A DNA stretch of 64,000 nt from contig NZ_QMEX01000001.1 of NCBI RefSeq assembly GCF_003284925.1, positions 124,001 through 188,000 of the forward strand, written 5' to 3'. Each line of letters starts with the position of its first letter. Within the stretch, counting starts at the first letter, position 1. Both the position numbers and the translations under genes were made by a program. This document shows positions 27,150 through 34,780 of this stretch, one piece after another. A model generated the notes under the pieces. That model was given only the letters and a program-made list of their open reading frames with translations, had not been told where the DNA came from and searched no databases. The DNA comes from Mycolicibacter senuensis. Its GTDB lineage: Bacteria > Actinomycetota > Actinomycetes > Mycobacteriales > Mycobacteriaceae.

Positions 27150-27911
27150 TCAAGAACGTGAAGTAAGGGGCCAGCGTTCGGGGCCCGCACAGGTCGCGGC
27201 CAAACCGCGGACGAGATCCGCGGACTGCTGGTCGGTTGCCGTCACAGAACCGTGCCTCAACAGCCGGTACACGGCGGCCTGGGCCAACAGTAGGTATGGC
27301 GAGTAGTCAGCGCCGGGGTCCATCGTGGCAGCAACATCAACCGCGGTGGCGTGCAACGACATTGACTGCCGGGTGATCGCGTAGGCGGCGGCGAAGTCGC
27401 GGTAGTCGGAGACAGCGGGCTCGGCCGGGTGCGCGAGGCGAAACAGCAACCATGCGGTAGCGACATCGACGTCGGCGCCGACGGGGATCTGGCCGATGAG
27501 CTCCGAGGCGCTCGCTGCGGGTGTGGTCTCGGCTGCCGGTGACTGTTCACCAGGGCTGGCGGCAGGCGGGGCGTCATCGGAGACTTCGCCGGCGGGCGGG
27601 GGAGCGGATACCGCCGCGGTGGCTGTGGGGGCGGCGACGCACTGGTCGGAGGCGGGCACGCCAGCCGCGAAGCCAGGGATGTCGGAATCGCCGAACACTG
27701 TGGCTACAGCGATATTGGCAATCATCACCGGTGCTTGAAAGACGACGATGACCGCCGCCATCACCATGGTGGCCGCGGCGGCCATGACCATGACCAGACG
27801 TCGCTGTAGGTGGGTGCGTTGCCTGACCAAAATGCGCAGCGCGATGTTGAAAACTGGTCCGGTCGTCGACATTCCGGCCCGAACCCGGTGTAGCAGCAGC
27901 GAAACCCCCAT
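27150..27911 (-). CDS. single-pass membrane protein, hypothetical
   Basis: 253 aa from the ATG at 27911. A basic cytosolic start (about 1-38) and one long membrane helix (about 39-66, with several methionines) are followed by a Pro/Ala/Ser-rich linker. A helical exported domain follows (about 130-240). A TAGCCT -10 box seven bases upstream of the ATG suggests a leaderless transcript, next to the palindrome at 27921-27936. It is divergent from espG and may share its control. No known family recognised. Confidence 0.6.
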   Translation of the reverse strand: MGVSLLLHRVRAGMSTTGPVFNIALRILVRQRTHLQRRLVMVMAAAATMVMAAVIVVFQAPVMIANIAVATVFGDSDIPGFAAGVPASDQCVAAPTATAAVSAPPPAGEVSDDAPPAASPGEQSPAAETTPAASASELIGQIPVGADVDVATAWLLFRLAHPAEPAVSDYRDFAAAYAITRQSMSLHATAVDVAATMDPGADYSPYLLLAQAAVYRLLRHGSVTATDQQSADLVRGLAATCAGPERWPLTSRS

Positions 27912-27920
27912 ACGCCAAGG

Positions 27921-27936
27921 CTAAACTTCAGTTTAG
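27921..27936. promoter_or_regulatory. operator-like palindrome between divergent promoters
   Basis: CTAAAC-TTCA-GTTTAG is a perfect inverted repeat with 6-bp arms. A minus-strand -10 (TAGCCT) lies just to its left, and a plus-strand -10 (TAGGGT, 27934-27939) overlaps its right arm. A repressor here could shut both the gene at 27911 and the espG-PE-PPE operon. Same geometry as 169-184 and 33571-33586. Confidence 0.65.
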
Positions 27937-27974
27937 GGTTCGTGGTGCAATGACGCGGCAGGAAGGCGACAACG

Positions 27975-28916
27975 GTGAGCGACGGCGGCGGTCCAGGTCG
28001 GGACCGGTTCGACCAGCGGCATTTCATCGAGCTCTACCGACGGGGGTTGCTTGATCGATTGCCTGTCGAGTTGGGGCCGATGCCCGTGTTCGACCAGGGG
28101 CCACACCTGTGGGATGACCTCATCAGGTGGGGCGTTGTCGATGGCCGCACCAGCCAACTCGTCCCTGAGGCGCAAGAGCTCTTCGCCGGTGTCACCCGCT
28201 ACGACTGGGCGATCTGGGGCCTGCTTCTGCTCTACAACGAGCGGCGGCCTGTCACTGCGGATCTGCCCGAGGAATTTCTGCAGTACGGGGTGCAATATGC
28301 CGTACGCGACATCCCCCGAGTGCCGTTCCTGGTCGGGGTCAGTGGCCACACGGTGACCACGACCGTTCTCGCTGGCGGGGAGATGAACATCTACTCCGAT
28401 CCCACTTCCAGCCAGCGTGACGCGGAGTTGCATCTGCAGGTGGGCAAGATCGTGCTGGCCATTCTCGATCCCGGCTGCCGCTGGCCGCCATACCCCATGG
28501 CCAGGGTGTCGATCCCGGCCCCGGATGCCGACTCCATCGGCCGGCGCAACGCCGACCCGAAGACTCGTAAGAAAGAGACCTCGGAAGCGGTGGCAACGTT
28601 GCAGGCCGCGGGCGCGGCCCCGTCAGCGGCGGCAGCGTTGGGGGATCTGCTCAGCCAGGACAACGTCGCGTTGGCCCAGCTCACCGCCAGTAGACGATCC
28701 TCGACGGGTCTTGAAACCGCCAAGTCCAACGCGGCCGGTGTGATGTTCTTCGGCGGGACGAAGACAGGGGCTGTGGTCAGCTATCCCGTCCGTGGTCTTG
28801 ATGGCCGGCAATGGGTCAACTACGAGCCGGCCACACCTGAGAATGTGTCTTCGGCGATCGAGGCACTTCGAAGCGGCATCGATATGGCAGATCCCGACGA
28901 TATAGTCACCCGCTAA
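27975..28916 (+). CDS. espG: EspG, PE/PPE-specific chaperone
   Basis: 313 aa from a GTG start. The alpha/beta layout matches EspG: an N-terminal helix-strand block, a central sheet with TVTTTVLAGGEMNIY, and a long C-terminal helical bundle holding an Ala-rich stretch (ATLQAAGAAPSAAAALG). EspG binds the tip of PPE proteins and delivers PE-PPE pairs to EccA and the ESX channel. The PE and PPE genes follow directly, which supports the call. Sequence similarity is to the general family; I cannot say which chromosomal EspG is closest. Confidence 0.82.
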   Translation: MSDGGGPGRDRFDQRHFIELYRRGLLDRLPVELGPMPVFDQGPHLWDDLIRWGVVDGRTSQLVPEAQELFAGVTRYDWAIWGLLLLYNERRPVTADLPEEFLQYGVQYAVRDIPRVPFLVGVSGHTVTTTVLAGGEMNIYSDPTSSQRDAELHLQVGKIVLAILDPGCRWPPYPMARVSIPAPDADSIGRRNADPKTRKKETSEAVATLQAAGAAPSAAAALGDLLSQDNVALAQLTASRRSSTGLETAKSNAAGVMFFGGTKTGAVVSYPVRGLDGRQWVNYEPATPENVSSAIEALRSGIDMADPDDIVTR

Positions 28917-29020
28917 AAAGCAGGGCGACCTGCAACAGGAACCCATTGTTCTGGGACCACGGTGCGTTATTGTGGTGAACGTACTTAGAGCCCAGTTCGT
29001 TTTCGGGGAAGGGGAAACCA

Positions 29021-29326
29021 ATGGGTGTCGTCGGGATGACCAGTTTCGCGGGTGTCGCCGGATCAGTCGGGGTCCTGCAAGGGATCCAGGGCGCGCTGGG
29101 GGCCTTCTGCGCCGCCAACCAGGCCACCGCGATGGCCATCATGCCGCCCGGCGCCGAGAGTGCATCCGCGCTGGCGATGGGGCAGCAGCAGGCCGGTTCA
29201 GCAACGTATGCGACGAACTTCCTCGCTGGCATTGAGCAGATGATGGAACTCAACGGCGCGATCCTCGCCTCCAGCGCTGGCACGGAGATCACCGATGCTG
29301 GCAACGCGGCGATGAGCCTGATCTAG
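29021..29326 (+). CDS. PE-like protein
   Basis: 101 aa; ATG after GGGGAAGGGGAAACCA. Ala/Gly-rich two-helix protein with no WXG. Length, composition and position directly before a PPE gene match the conserved PE domain. The usual Pro-Glu near the N-terminus is not seen. A C-terminal YxxxD/E export signal is not evident; the nearest candidate is YATNF mid-protein. PE proteins pair with PPE partners and leave through ESX. Called by context and composition. Confidence 0.7.
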   Translation: MGVVGMTSFAGVAGSVGVLQGIQGALGAFCAANQATAMAIMPPGAESASALAMGQQQAGSATYATNFLAGIEQMMELNGAILASSAGTEITDAGNAAMSLI

Positions 29327-29465
29327 GCCGCTTCGCAACAGGGGCACTGTCGCCGAGGGTTGGTGTGCGGTTCCCACGATTGAAGTGGGCAAACACGAAG
29401 TCTCTGGCCTGAGGGGCAGGGCGACGTGTGGGTCTGGCGTGATTCAGCACGAAGGGGGCAAGTGA

Positions 29466-30722
29466 GTGCCGACTGAACCCTGGGGCGGCTATATCCCGGA
29501 GATCAACGCTGGCCGCTACGAAGCTGGAACCGGGCCCGCTACCTGGATGGCCTCCGCCGAAATGTGGATGTCGTTCGGTGCGATGGTCGGATCTGCCATG
29601 GGCGTGTTCGCCGCGCAGGTCGCCACCATGGGCATCAACTGGCTGGGTGAGGCGCCAACCGCCATGGCCGCCTCAGCCATGGCATTCGGCGAATGGCTCG
29701 TCGAAATGGAGATGATCGCGGCCCTCAACGCCGCAGCCTGCACCGCGGTCGCCACTGCGTATGCCGCCGGCGAAGCCTCCATGATCCCGCTGCCCGAGGT
29801 CAACCAGAACCGGATCTCGGAGATGGTCGCAGAAGCCACGAACTTCATGGGCTGCAACTCCGGACTCATCGCCGCACTGAATGCCGAATACGCCGAATTC
29901 TGGGGCCAGAACGCCTCGACGATGATGACCTACGACGGCGAAGTCACCACTGCGACGCTGCCCAAACCGACCCGCCCGCCGCCACCGCTGGCTTCCCTGG
30001 CCTCCTCGGCCGCCGGGCTGGGCGACGCCGCTGCCCGCGCGGCAGCCAAGGGCGCGATCGGCGCGGCAAGCCAGGGGTCGATGCAAGGCCTCAGCCAATC
30101 GGTGGGAGCAGCCACGCAGGCCGGCTCGGCCGCCGAAGGGCCGATGTCGTCGCAGATGTCGAGCCTGATGGGCAGTGCAGGGCAGTTCATGTCTATGCCC
30201 GGGCAAGCACTGGGCCAGGTCAGCAGCCTCGGCGGGCAGCTCGGCGGGCCCGCGCAGTCGCTGATGTCTCCGTTCCAGTCGCTGATTTCCAGTCTCGGCG
30301 GCGGGATGAACCCCACCGATGCGAGCGCGTTCGGCATGGGTGGGCCAGTAGCGTCCGGATTTGAAGGCAGTCTCGTTTCCAGCAGTGGGGCGGCGGGCGG
30401 TTTCGCGCCTGGAGGCTTCGGTGGCGGCCTGGGCGGGTCCATGATGGGCCACAGCGCCTACATGGGTGCCTCCGGTCCAGCGGCGCGGAGCCAGCCCGTG
30501 TTCTCCGGTGTGGCCGCCAAGGGATCTGAGTTGGCTGTAACGCCCGCGGCCGGCGGCAACGGAGGGCTCTACGGCGGAGGCGGCATGGCGCCGCATGCCG
30601 CGGGGGCGCAGGCTGGTGGGGGTGCCCGCAAGTCCGGCGATGGAATTATGGCGGCACAGCCCGTGACGGCGACGCTTTCCGCTGAGGAGCGCGAGGCCAA
30701 CGAATTGTTCAAAGACGCCTAA
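29466..30722 (+). CDS. PPE-family protein
   Basis: 418 aa from a GTG start. The N-terminal 165 residues are helical and correspond to the PPE domain: YIPEINAGRYEAGTG replaces the usual PPE opening, and AEYAEFWGQN stands where the conserved W-x-Q region lies. From about 170 the protein is a low-complexity Gly/Ser/Met tail. It pairs with the PE upstream and with EspG as chaperone, and is a likely ESX substrate on the cell surface. The N-terminus departs from the canonical Pro-Pro-Glu. Confidence 0.75.
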   Translation: MPTEPWGGYIPEINAGRYEAGTGPATWMASAEMWMSFGAMVGSAMGVFAAQVATMGINWLGEAPTAMAASAMAFGEWLVEMEMIAALNAAACTAVATAYAAGEASMIPLPEVNQNRISEMVAEATNFMGCNSGLIAALNAEYAEFWGQNASTMMTYDGEVTTATLPKPTRPPPPLASLASSAAGLGDAAARAAAKGAIGAASQGSMQGLSQSVGAATQAGSAAEGPMSSQMSSLMGSAGQFMSMPGQALGQVSSLGGQLGGPAQSLMSPFQSLISSLGGGMNPTDASAFGMGGPVASGFEGSLVSSSGAAGGFAPGGFGGGLGGSMMGHSAYMGASGPAARSQPVFSGVAAKGSELAVTPAAGGNGGLYGGGGMAPHAAGAQAGGGARKSGDGIMAAQPVTATLSAEEREANELFKDA

Positions 30723-30777
30723 ACAGCGGGATTTTGCAGTCAGGAATGGCGGTATTGGCGGCGTAGGCTGACTAACC

Positions 30778-31134
30778 ATGGGTACCGGTGGGACTGGCCG
30801 ACCGTGGTGGATGGCTGCGATTGTTCTTGCTCTGATCGTTTGGGCACTGGGTGCTTACGTCCCAGCCATCTCCAGCGTGTGGGTTTTGCTCAACATCGCA
30901 ACGCCGGCCGGCCAGCCGAACATCGTCGCGTTCCCGCTGGCCTATCCCGCTGTCGGTGTTGACGCGCACACCCTGGTGTCACTGCTGGGCCTGCTATTCG
31001 TCATCGGCGGGACAATCCGCTGGATCACCTACCTGTCCAAGGCAAATCCCGGTTTTGCACCAATGGCGGTTGCCGCCGCGGGAACGCCCCAAACAATGAG
31101 GGCGCCTGTCGCGCCACGCACTCAAACGGAATGA
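30778..31134 (+). CDS. small membrane protein (118 aa)
   Basis: 118 aa; no ribosome site is evident, but TAGGCT eight bases upstream of the ATG suggests a leaderless promoter. Two or three hydrophobic helices at about 10-42 and 62-84, then a Pro/Thr-rich tail. It sits between PPE and the small helical protein at 31185. Function unknown; it may belong with the ESX export genes by position only. Confidence 0.6.
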   Translation: MGTGGTGRPWWMAAIVLALIVWALGAYVPAISSVWVLLNIATPAGQPNIVAFPLAYPAVGVDAHTLVSLLGLLFVIGGTIRWITYLSKANPGFAPMAVAAAGTPQTMRAPVAPRTQTE

Positions 31135-31184
31135 CCGGTCAGATAATCTTGATTTCGTACGAGACCTAATAGGGGGGAATACGC

Positions 31185-31529
31185 ATGAGCGAGCCGAATG
31201 CCTTGGAAATCAAGGCGCACCCCGACACGCTGCGTACCACCGCGGCAACCTTGCAAGGCCTGGTGGATGAGATCGACTCCGTGCTGCTCGACGCCAAGAG
31301 CGTGCATGAGACCACGGAGCGCGAAGCCGCCCTCGGCACGATCGATCAGAGTCCGGCGCCGTATTTCTCGCCGCTGCTGGAGGCGCTGGGGACAGCCAAC
31401 GGCAACGTGGTCAAGAACATCGAGCTGCTCAAGGCCAACGTCGCTCGTGACGCCGAGGTCCTGATCAAGATCGCTGACGGGATTGAGCACCAGGAACAGT
31501 CCAACGCCGCCAAGATCGCCAACATCTGA
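31185..31529 (+). CDS. small helical protein, candidate type VII substrate or partner
   Basis: 114 aa, ATG after AGGGGGGAATACGC. Two long amphipathic helices (about 14-45 and 70-105) with a short turn around SPAPYFSPLL: the size and shape of WXG100/EspC-type T7SS proteins. It lacks the WXG turn. It is followed 42 bases later by the NlpC/P60 gene, so the two may form a secreted pair, as small LXG/EspC partners do with larger effectors. Assignment is structural inference. Confidence 0.55.
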   Translation: MSEPNALEIKAHPDTLRTTAATLQGLVDEIDSVLLDAKSVHETTEREAALGTIDQSPAPYFSPLLEALGTANGNVVKNIELLKANVARDAEVLIKIADGIEHQEQSNAAKIANI

Positions 31530-31570
31530 GCCACCGTGGCGACGGTGAAGTTCGAGGGCACGGTGCACAG

Positions 31571-32569
31571 ATGACATCTCCGGAGATTCGGGTCAACCCC
31601 GCAGAAGCCGCTGGCACGCTGGCGAAGCTCGGTGGCCAGTTCGCCGCCGCCGGCGGCTCCCTGCCGCTGAGCCCGTCCGGGTTGGACCCCAGCGTCGCTG
31701 CGGCAGTCGACGGTCAGGTCAACAATTCCCAACAGGCTCTCAACGGTGCCGGGGAGACGTCGCGCAACGGTAAGGCCGGTGCTGAAGCGCTGGGTGACCA
31801 AGACAGGGCCAACAGCAACAGGGCCGGCAAGGTGGACACGGACCTCAAGGATCGTGCGGGTGCCGGTCGCGGAGATGGCCTCGGTCGGCCCAGCCGGGTG
31901 GACGCTCCGCGTCTGAGCGCCTCGGATCTGGCGAAGCTGACCGGCGCCGGCCAGTACCAGTCGCCCATGCCGACCATGCAGACCGCGCCCAGTTCGCCGT
32001 CTATGCCGTCCATACCCGCCATGCCCATGTCGGGAGCTTCCGCGCCGATCCAGTCCATGCTGGGACCAGCCGGGGCGCTCTCGCCGCTGCTCGGCAAGCT
32101 GATGGCCACCGGCGGGCCCGCGTCGCAGCCCATGGGCGCGGCGCTGACAGGGAAGGGCGGCCAGCTGCAAGAGCTGGTTCGCGGGACCCTGGGCACTCCC
32201 TACGCGTGGGGCGGAGGGGCGCTCGACGGGCCCTCGCAGGGCATCAGCGATGGTGGTGGGCCCGCGGATCGAGCCGGCGACTACAAGAAGATCGGCTTCG
32301 ACTGCAGCGGCTTGTCCCGCTACCTCACCTACCAGTCGACAGGCCACGAAATCCCGCGCACCTCTGAGGCTCAATATGCCGCCGGCGTGCCCGTCAGTGC
32401 TGCGCAGGCGCGGCCCGGGGACCTGTTCTTCCCCAATTCGGCTGGTCGGCCGCCGGGCCATGTCCAGGTCTACATCGGCAACAACCAGGTTGTTGAAGCG
32501 CCGTCGTCAGGCCAGACCGTGAAGATCAGCCCGTTGCGGCCGGGCGAGTTCCGCCGGATGGTCGCGTGA
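31571..32569 (+). CDS. secreted NlpC/P60 peptidoglycan hydrolase, probable ESX substrate
   Basis: 332 aa. The first 110 residues are helical with no signal peptide, resembling a T7SS-targeting domain. A Pro/Met/Ser linker follows, then a C-terminal NlpC/P60 domain (about 195-332). Catalytic Cys is in FDCSGLSRYL (about 244) and His in PGHVQVYIGN (about 296). Such enzymes cleave peptide cross-links of the cell wall; on a conjugative plasmid this would open wall for the channel. The absence of a Sec signal and the neighbouring ESX genes suggest export by ESX (inference). Its stop overlaps the next start. Confidence 0.85.
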   Translation: MTSPEIRVNPAEAAGTLAKLGGQFAAAGGSLPLSPSGLDPSVAAAVDGQVNNSQQALNGAGETSRNGKAGAEALGDQDRANSNRAGKVDTDLKDRAGAGRGDGLGRPSRVDAPRLSASDLAKLTGAGQYQSPMPTMQTAPSSPSMPSIPAMPMSGASAPIQSMLGPAGALSPLLGKLMATGGPASQPMGAALTGKGGQLQELVRGTLGTPYAWGGGALDGPSQGISDGGGPADRAGDYKKIGFDCSGLSRYLTYQSTGHEIPRTSEAQYAAGVPVSAAQARPGDLFFPNSAGRPPGHVQVYIGNNQVVEAPSSGQTVKISPLRPGEFRRMVA

Positions 32570-33213
32570 TCATCGACAGCATGAGTCCGGCCACAGGGCA
32601 GCGCCGCGTGCTCCAATCGGCGATTGCCACGCGGCTGGCCTCCGGGCATGGCCGGCACTGGGATTCCTTGTCCGACAACGGGCGAGCGGACTATCTGCGG
32701 GATGCTGCGGCGCTGATCGATCAAGGGATGACGGCCCTGTGGGAGGACCGCGACCCGGGCCCGTTCCCCTCGCTGGAACTGGAGGTCGAGGCCGCGGAGT
32801 TCGATCGGGCCATGCAGTGGTGGATCGACTTCGTCTCGGCTCGCCATCCTGGCTGGGGGCACGCTGGCGGGGTTGCTGTCTCGCCGGAGATGGAGAACCT
32901 CGATCCTGAGGACTGGGATGCGTGGGTGTCGATCGCGGTGAGCGTTTCCGATCAGGCCCGGCGCCTGTACATGCGGCAGTTCGAGCAGCTGCACGGCGTT
33001 CCGGCGCCGGCGCCGTCGCCGCCCGCTCCGGCTGTCGCTGTCAGTTGCCCGCCGGCAGTCGATGGGGTCCGGCGTCATCGGTTCGCTACGGCGATCGCCG
33101 CGGTGCTGGCGCATCGGCACGGTCGGGAATGGATGCGTCAGCCCTCGGATGTGCGGGCGGCCTACGTCAACGATGCCAACCGGCTGATCGATGCTGGACT
33201 GACCTGCTGGTGA
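32566..33213 (+). CDS. hypothetical protein with duplicated 35-residue unit
   Basis: 215 aa from a GTG overlapping the hydrolase stop. Residues about 18-55 (ATRLASGHGRHWDSL, ending LIDQGM) and about 170-212 (IAAVLAHRHGREWM, ending LIDAGL) are copies of one helical unit. A middle domain with WWIDFVSARHPGWGH separates them, and a Pro/Ala linker precedes the second copy. Probably cotranscribed with the NlpC/P60 gene. Function unknown; a binding partner or immunity role toward the hydrolase cannot be excluded. Confidence 0.6.
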   Translation: MIIDSMSPATGQRRVLQSAIATRLASGHGRHWDSLSDNGRADYLRDAAALIDQGMTALWEDRDPGPFPSLELEVEAAEFDRAMQWWIDFVSARHPGWGHAGGVAVSPEMENLDPEDWDAWVSIAVSVSDQARRLYMRQFEQLHGVPAPAPSPPAPAVAVSCPPAVDGVRRHRFATAIAAVLAHRHGREWMRQPSDVRAAYVNDANRLIDAGLTCW

Positions 33214-33216
33214 GAG

Positions 33217-33247
33217 CCCGGCCGCCGGCTGGAGTGGAAGGGCCGGG
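33217..33247. terminator. terminator hairpin between converging genes
   Basis: Arms CCCGGCC (33217-33223) and GGCCGGG (33241-33247) pair perfectly between the stops of the plus-strand operon (33213) and the minus-strand HTH gene (33264). Confidence 0.45.
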
Positions 33248-33263
33248 GTTCGTCGCCTGCCGA

Positions 33264-33572
33264 CTATTTGCTTTTCGGCGGCTGCTTAGAGCGTGGAGGA
33301 AGGTCTCGCTTCATCCGCTCTAGGACCTCGTCGACAGAGCCCGGGGCGTCGTCATCCGGGGGAAGCGCCTTGAGTCGGTTGCGGGTGCTGTTAGCGGCCT
33401 GCGGGCTGATCCGCGCGTAGCGGGCGATGACACTGGGACCCACGCCGGCGCGTAGCGCGCGGGTGAAGACCCGGAGGTAGAAGCGGTAGGCCAGGTTGCG
33501 CAGCACAGACGCCTCATGGAGCTCTTCGAGTACCGGAATTTGCTCCGGCGTGGGCTGTTTGGCGTAGGCCAT
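33264..33572 (-). CDS. small HTH DNA-binding protein, candidate transfer-regulon repressor
   Basis: 102 aa; the ATG at 33572 was chosen because it lies inside the palindrome 33571-33586, with TAAACT seven bases upstream, giving a leaderless, self-controlled transcript. The frame is open further upstream but without support. Residues 14-40 form a helix. Residues 44-68 (VGPSVIARYARISPQAANST) are a clear helix-turn-helix. The C-terminus is acidic, then basic (RSKQPPKSK). The same palindrome stands before the ESX and type IV genes, so this is the best candidate for their shared repressor. DNA binding is predicted, not shown. Confidence 0.7.
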   Translation of the reverse strand: MAYAKQPTPEQIPVLEELHEASVLRNLAYRFYLRVFTRALRAGVGPSVIARYARISPQAANSTRNRLKALPPDDDAPGSVDEVLERMKRDLPPRSKQPPKSK

Positions 33573-33586
33573 AAACAGGAGTTTAT
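33571..33586. promoter_or_regulatory. operator-like palindrome over the HTH gene start
   Basis: ATAAAC-AGGA-GTTTAT, perfect 6-bp arms, overlapping the ATG (33572-33570) and the TAAACT -10 box of the HTH gene. Binding here would block its own transcription. Same geometry as the sites at 169 and 27921. Confidence 0.65.
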
Positions 33587-33684
33587 ACGACGGGCGCCGG
33601 TCTCGTGAGGTAGCTATGCGTCGGTGGCGTGAGATTCTGTGCATCGCCCTGTAGTGAATGTTGATTCTGTCCTGGTATGCGGCG

Positions 33685-34146
33685 TCAGGACCAGATCCCG
33701 AGCTGCGGGAGTAGCTGCTCGGCGGCCACGAGCGTGTTGTGGGCGTAGTCGATCGCCTGTTGGACTTCCTCGGCGGTGATCTGCAGATCGTTAGGGTCGC
33801 GGGGGTACTCCAGCTTGTTGCGTACGCGGCGCATGGCGTTGAAGAAGTCGAACTCGCGGCCGAACTGCGCGCGGACGGCATCGCAAGCGGCGGCGTGGCC
33901 GCCGCTGCTCTTGACGCGCAGACCCTGCTGATTGAGTAGCCCGACGGCAGTGTTGCGCACGCTGTCGTAGGCGAGTTCGAAGGCCCCGATGGGGTCGTCG
34001 ACGAGCACGGTGCGGGCGCTGGAGAGGCGCTGGGTGGCCTGGGCGAGCAGGTATGCGCCGTTGGCGGCGTCTCCGCTGATCTGGTCGAGGTCGCCGCGTG
34101 CGATGAGTTGAGCGATCTGTTCGTGGCCGAGGGCCCAGCTGGTCAT
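33685..34146 (-). CDS. HEPN-domain toxin of a HEPN-MNT pair
   Basis: 153 aa, all helical. The region around residues 104-116 (FNAMRRVRNKLEYPR) holds the HEPN signature in the form R109-N-x3-Y114, where HepT-type toxins normally have R-x4-H. HEPN toxins are RNases or targets of AMPylation by the MNT partner. Its start overlaps the MNT stop by four bases (ATGA at 34146-34143), the usual layout for such pairs. The missing His may mean altered or lost RNase activity. Other neighbours suggest plasmid maintenance. Confidence 0.78.
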   Translation of the reverse strand: MTSWALGHEQIAQLIARGDLDQISGDAANGAYLLAQATQRLSSARTVLVDDPIGAFELAYDSVRNTAVGLLNQQGLRVKSSGGHAAACDAVRAQFGREFDFFNAMRRVRNKLEYPRDPNDLQITAEEVQQAIDYAHNTLVAAEQLLPQLGIWS

Positions 34147-34739
34147 GGCTGCTGTCCGTTCGCGCTGTAGGCGGTGGTGTGCGGTGACTGGTGGATCTGG
34201 ATGATCAGTGGGTCGTCACCGGGTGTGGCCCAGCGTTCGGGGGTGCAGTGCACGGGGTTGACCTCGATGCCGATGCGGGCCTGGGCGCGGTCTGCGGCGG
34301 TGAAGAGGTCGAGTTGTGAGGGGGTGCCGATGACCAGGACGTCGATGTCGTTGGGAGGAGGGCCGGGGATGCCGGCGTATCGCGCGGCCCAGGACCCGAA
34401 GATGATGACGGCCTCGGTGCCGGCGACGATGCTGAACTCCTCGGCGATGACGGGCAGGGGGCTGAAGGTCAGGCTCAGCAGTTGAGTCAGGGGTGCGGTG
34501 GCCGGGTTGGCGCTGTTGGCGGCAACGAGGCGGTTGCGGCCTTGCTTTCGGTCGCGGATCAGGCCGGCGTCGGCGAGTCGGTCGGCTTCGCGTTGCAGGG
34601 TGGAAAGGGGCACGTCGATGATGCGGGCCAGTTCGGACAGGGTGTATTCGACGTCGGGGTGTTGGAGCAGGTGCGCCAGGAATTCGGCTTGGTGGCGCGA
34701 GCGGAAGATCGGCATCAAGGACGGAGCATCACTACGCAT
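34143..34739 (-). CDS. MNT nucleotidyltransferase antitoxin fused to a winged HTH
   Basis: 198 aa. Residues about 13-72 form a winged helix-turn-helix (VEYTLSELARIIDVPLSTLQ). Residues about 105-150 hold the minimal nucleotidyltransferase signature GSW (115-117) followed by DID (131-133). MNT antitoxins neutralise HEPN toxins, often by AMPylating them; the fused DNA-binding domain would allow autoregulation. The spacing between GS and DxD is about four residues longer than usual because of the insert GIPGPPP. A TATATT -10 six bases before the ATG implies a leaderless transcript. Confidence 0.8.
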   Translation of the reverse strand: MRSDAPSLMPIFRSRHQAEFLAHLLQHPDVEYTLSELARIIDVPLSTLQREADRLADAGLIRDRKQGRNRLVAANSANPATAPLTQLLSLTFSPLPVIAEEFSIVAGTEAVIIFGSWAARYAGIPGPPPNDIDVLVIGTPSQLDLFTAADRAQARIGIEVNPVHCTPERWATPGDDPLIIQIHQSPHTTAYSANGQQP

Positions 34740-34745
34740 AATTGG

Positions 34746-34751
34746 AATATA
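34746..34751 (-). promoter_or_regulatory. -10 box of the HEPN-MNT operon
   Basis: Read on the minus strand, TATATT stands six bases ahead of the ATG at 34739. This spacing places transcription at or next to the start codon, as in mycobacterial leaderless genes. Confidence 0.45.
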
Positions 34752-34780
34752 TCACCCGTTTAACGCAAGTGTCGAGTGTT

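Noticed and set aside
31185..31529. Calling the 114-aa protein EsxA or EsxB
   Set aside because: Size and helices fit, but there is no WXG turn and no clear C-terminal export signal.
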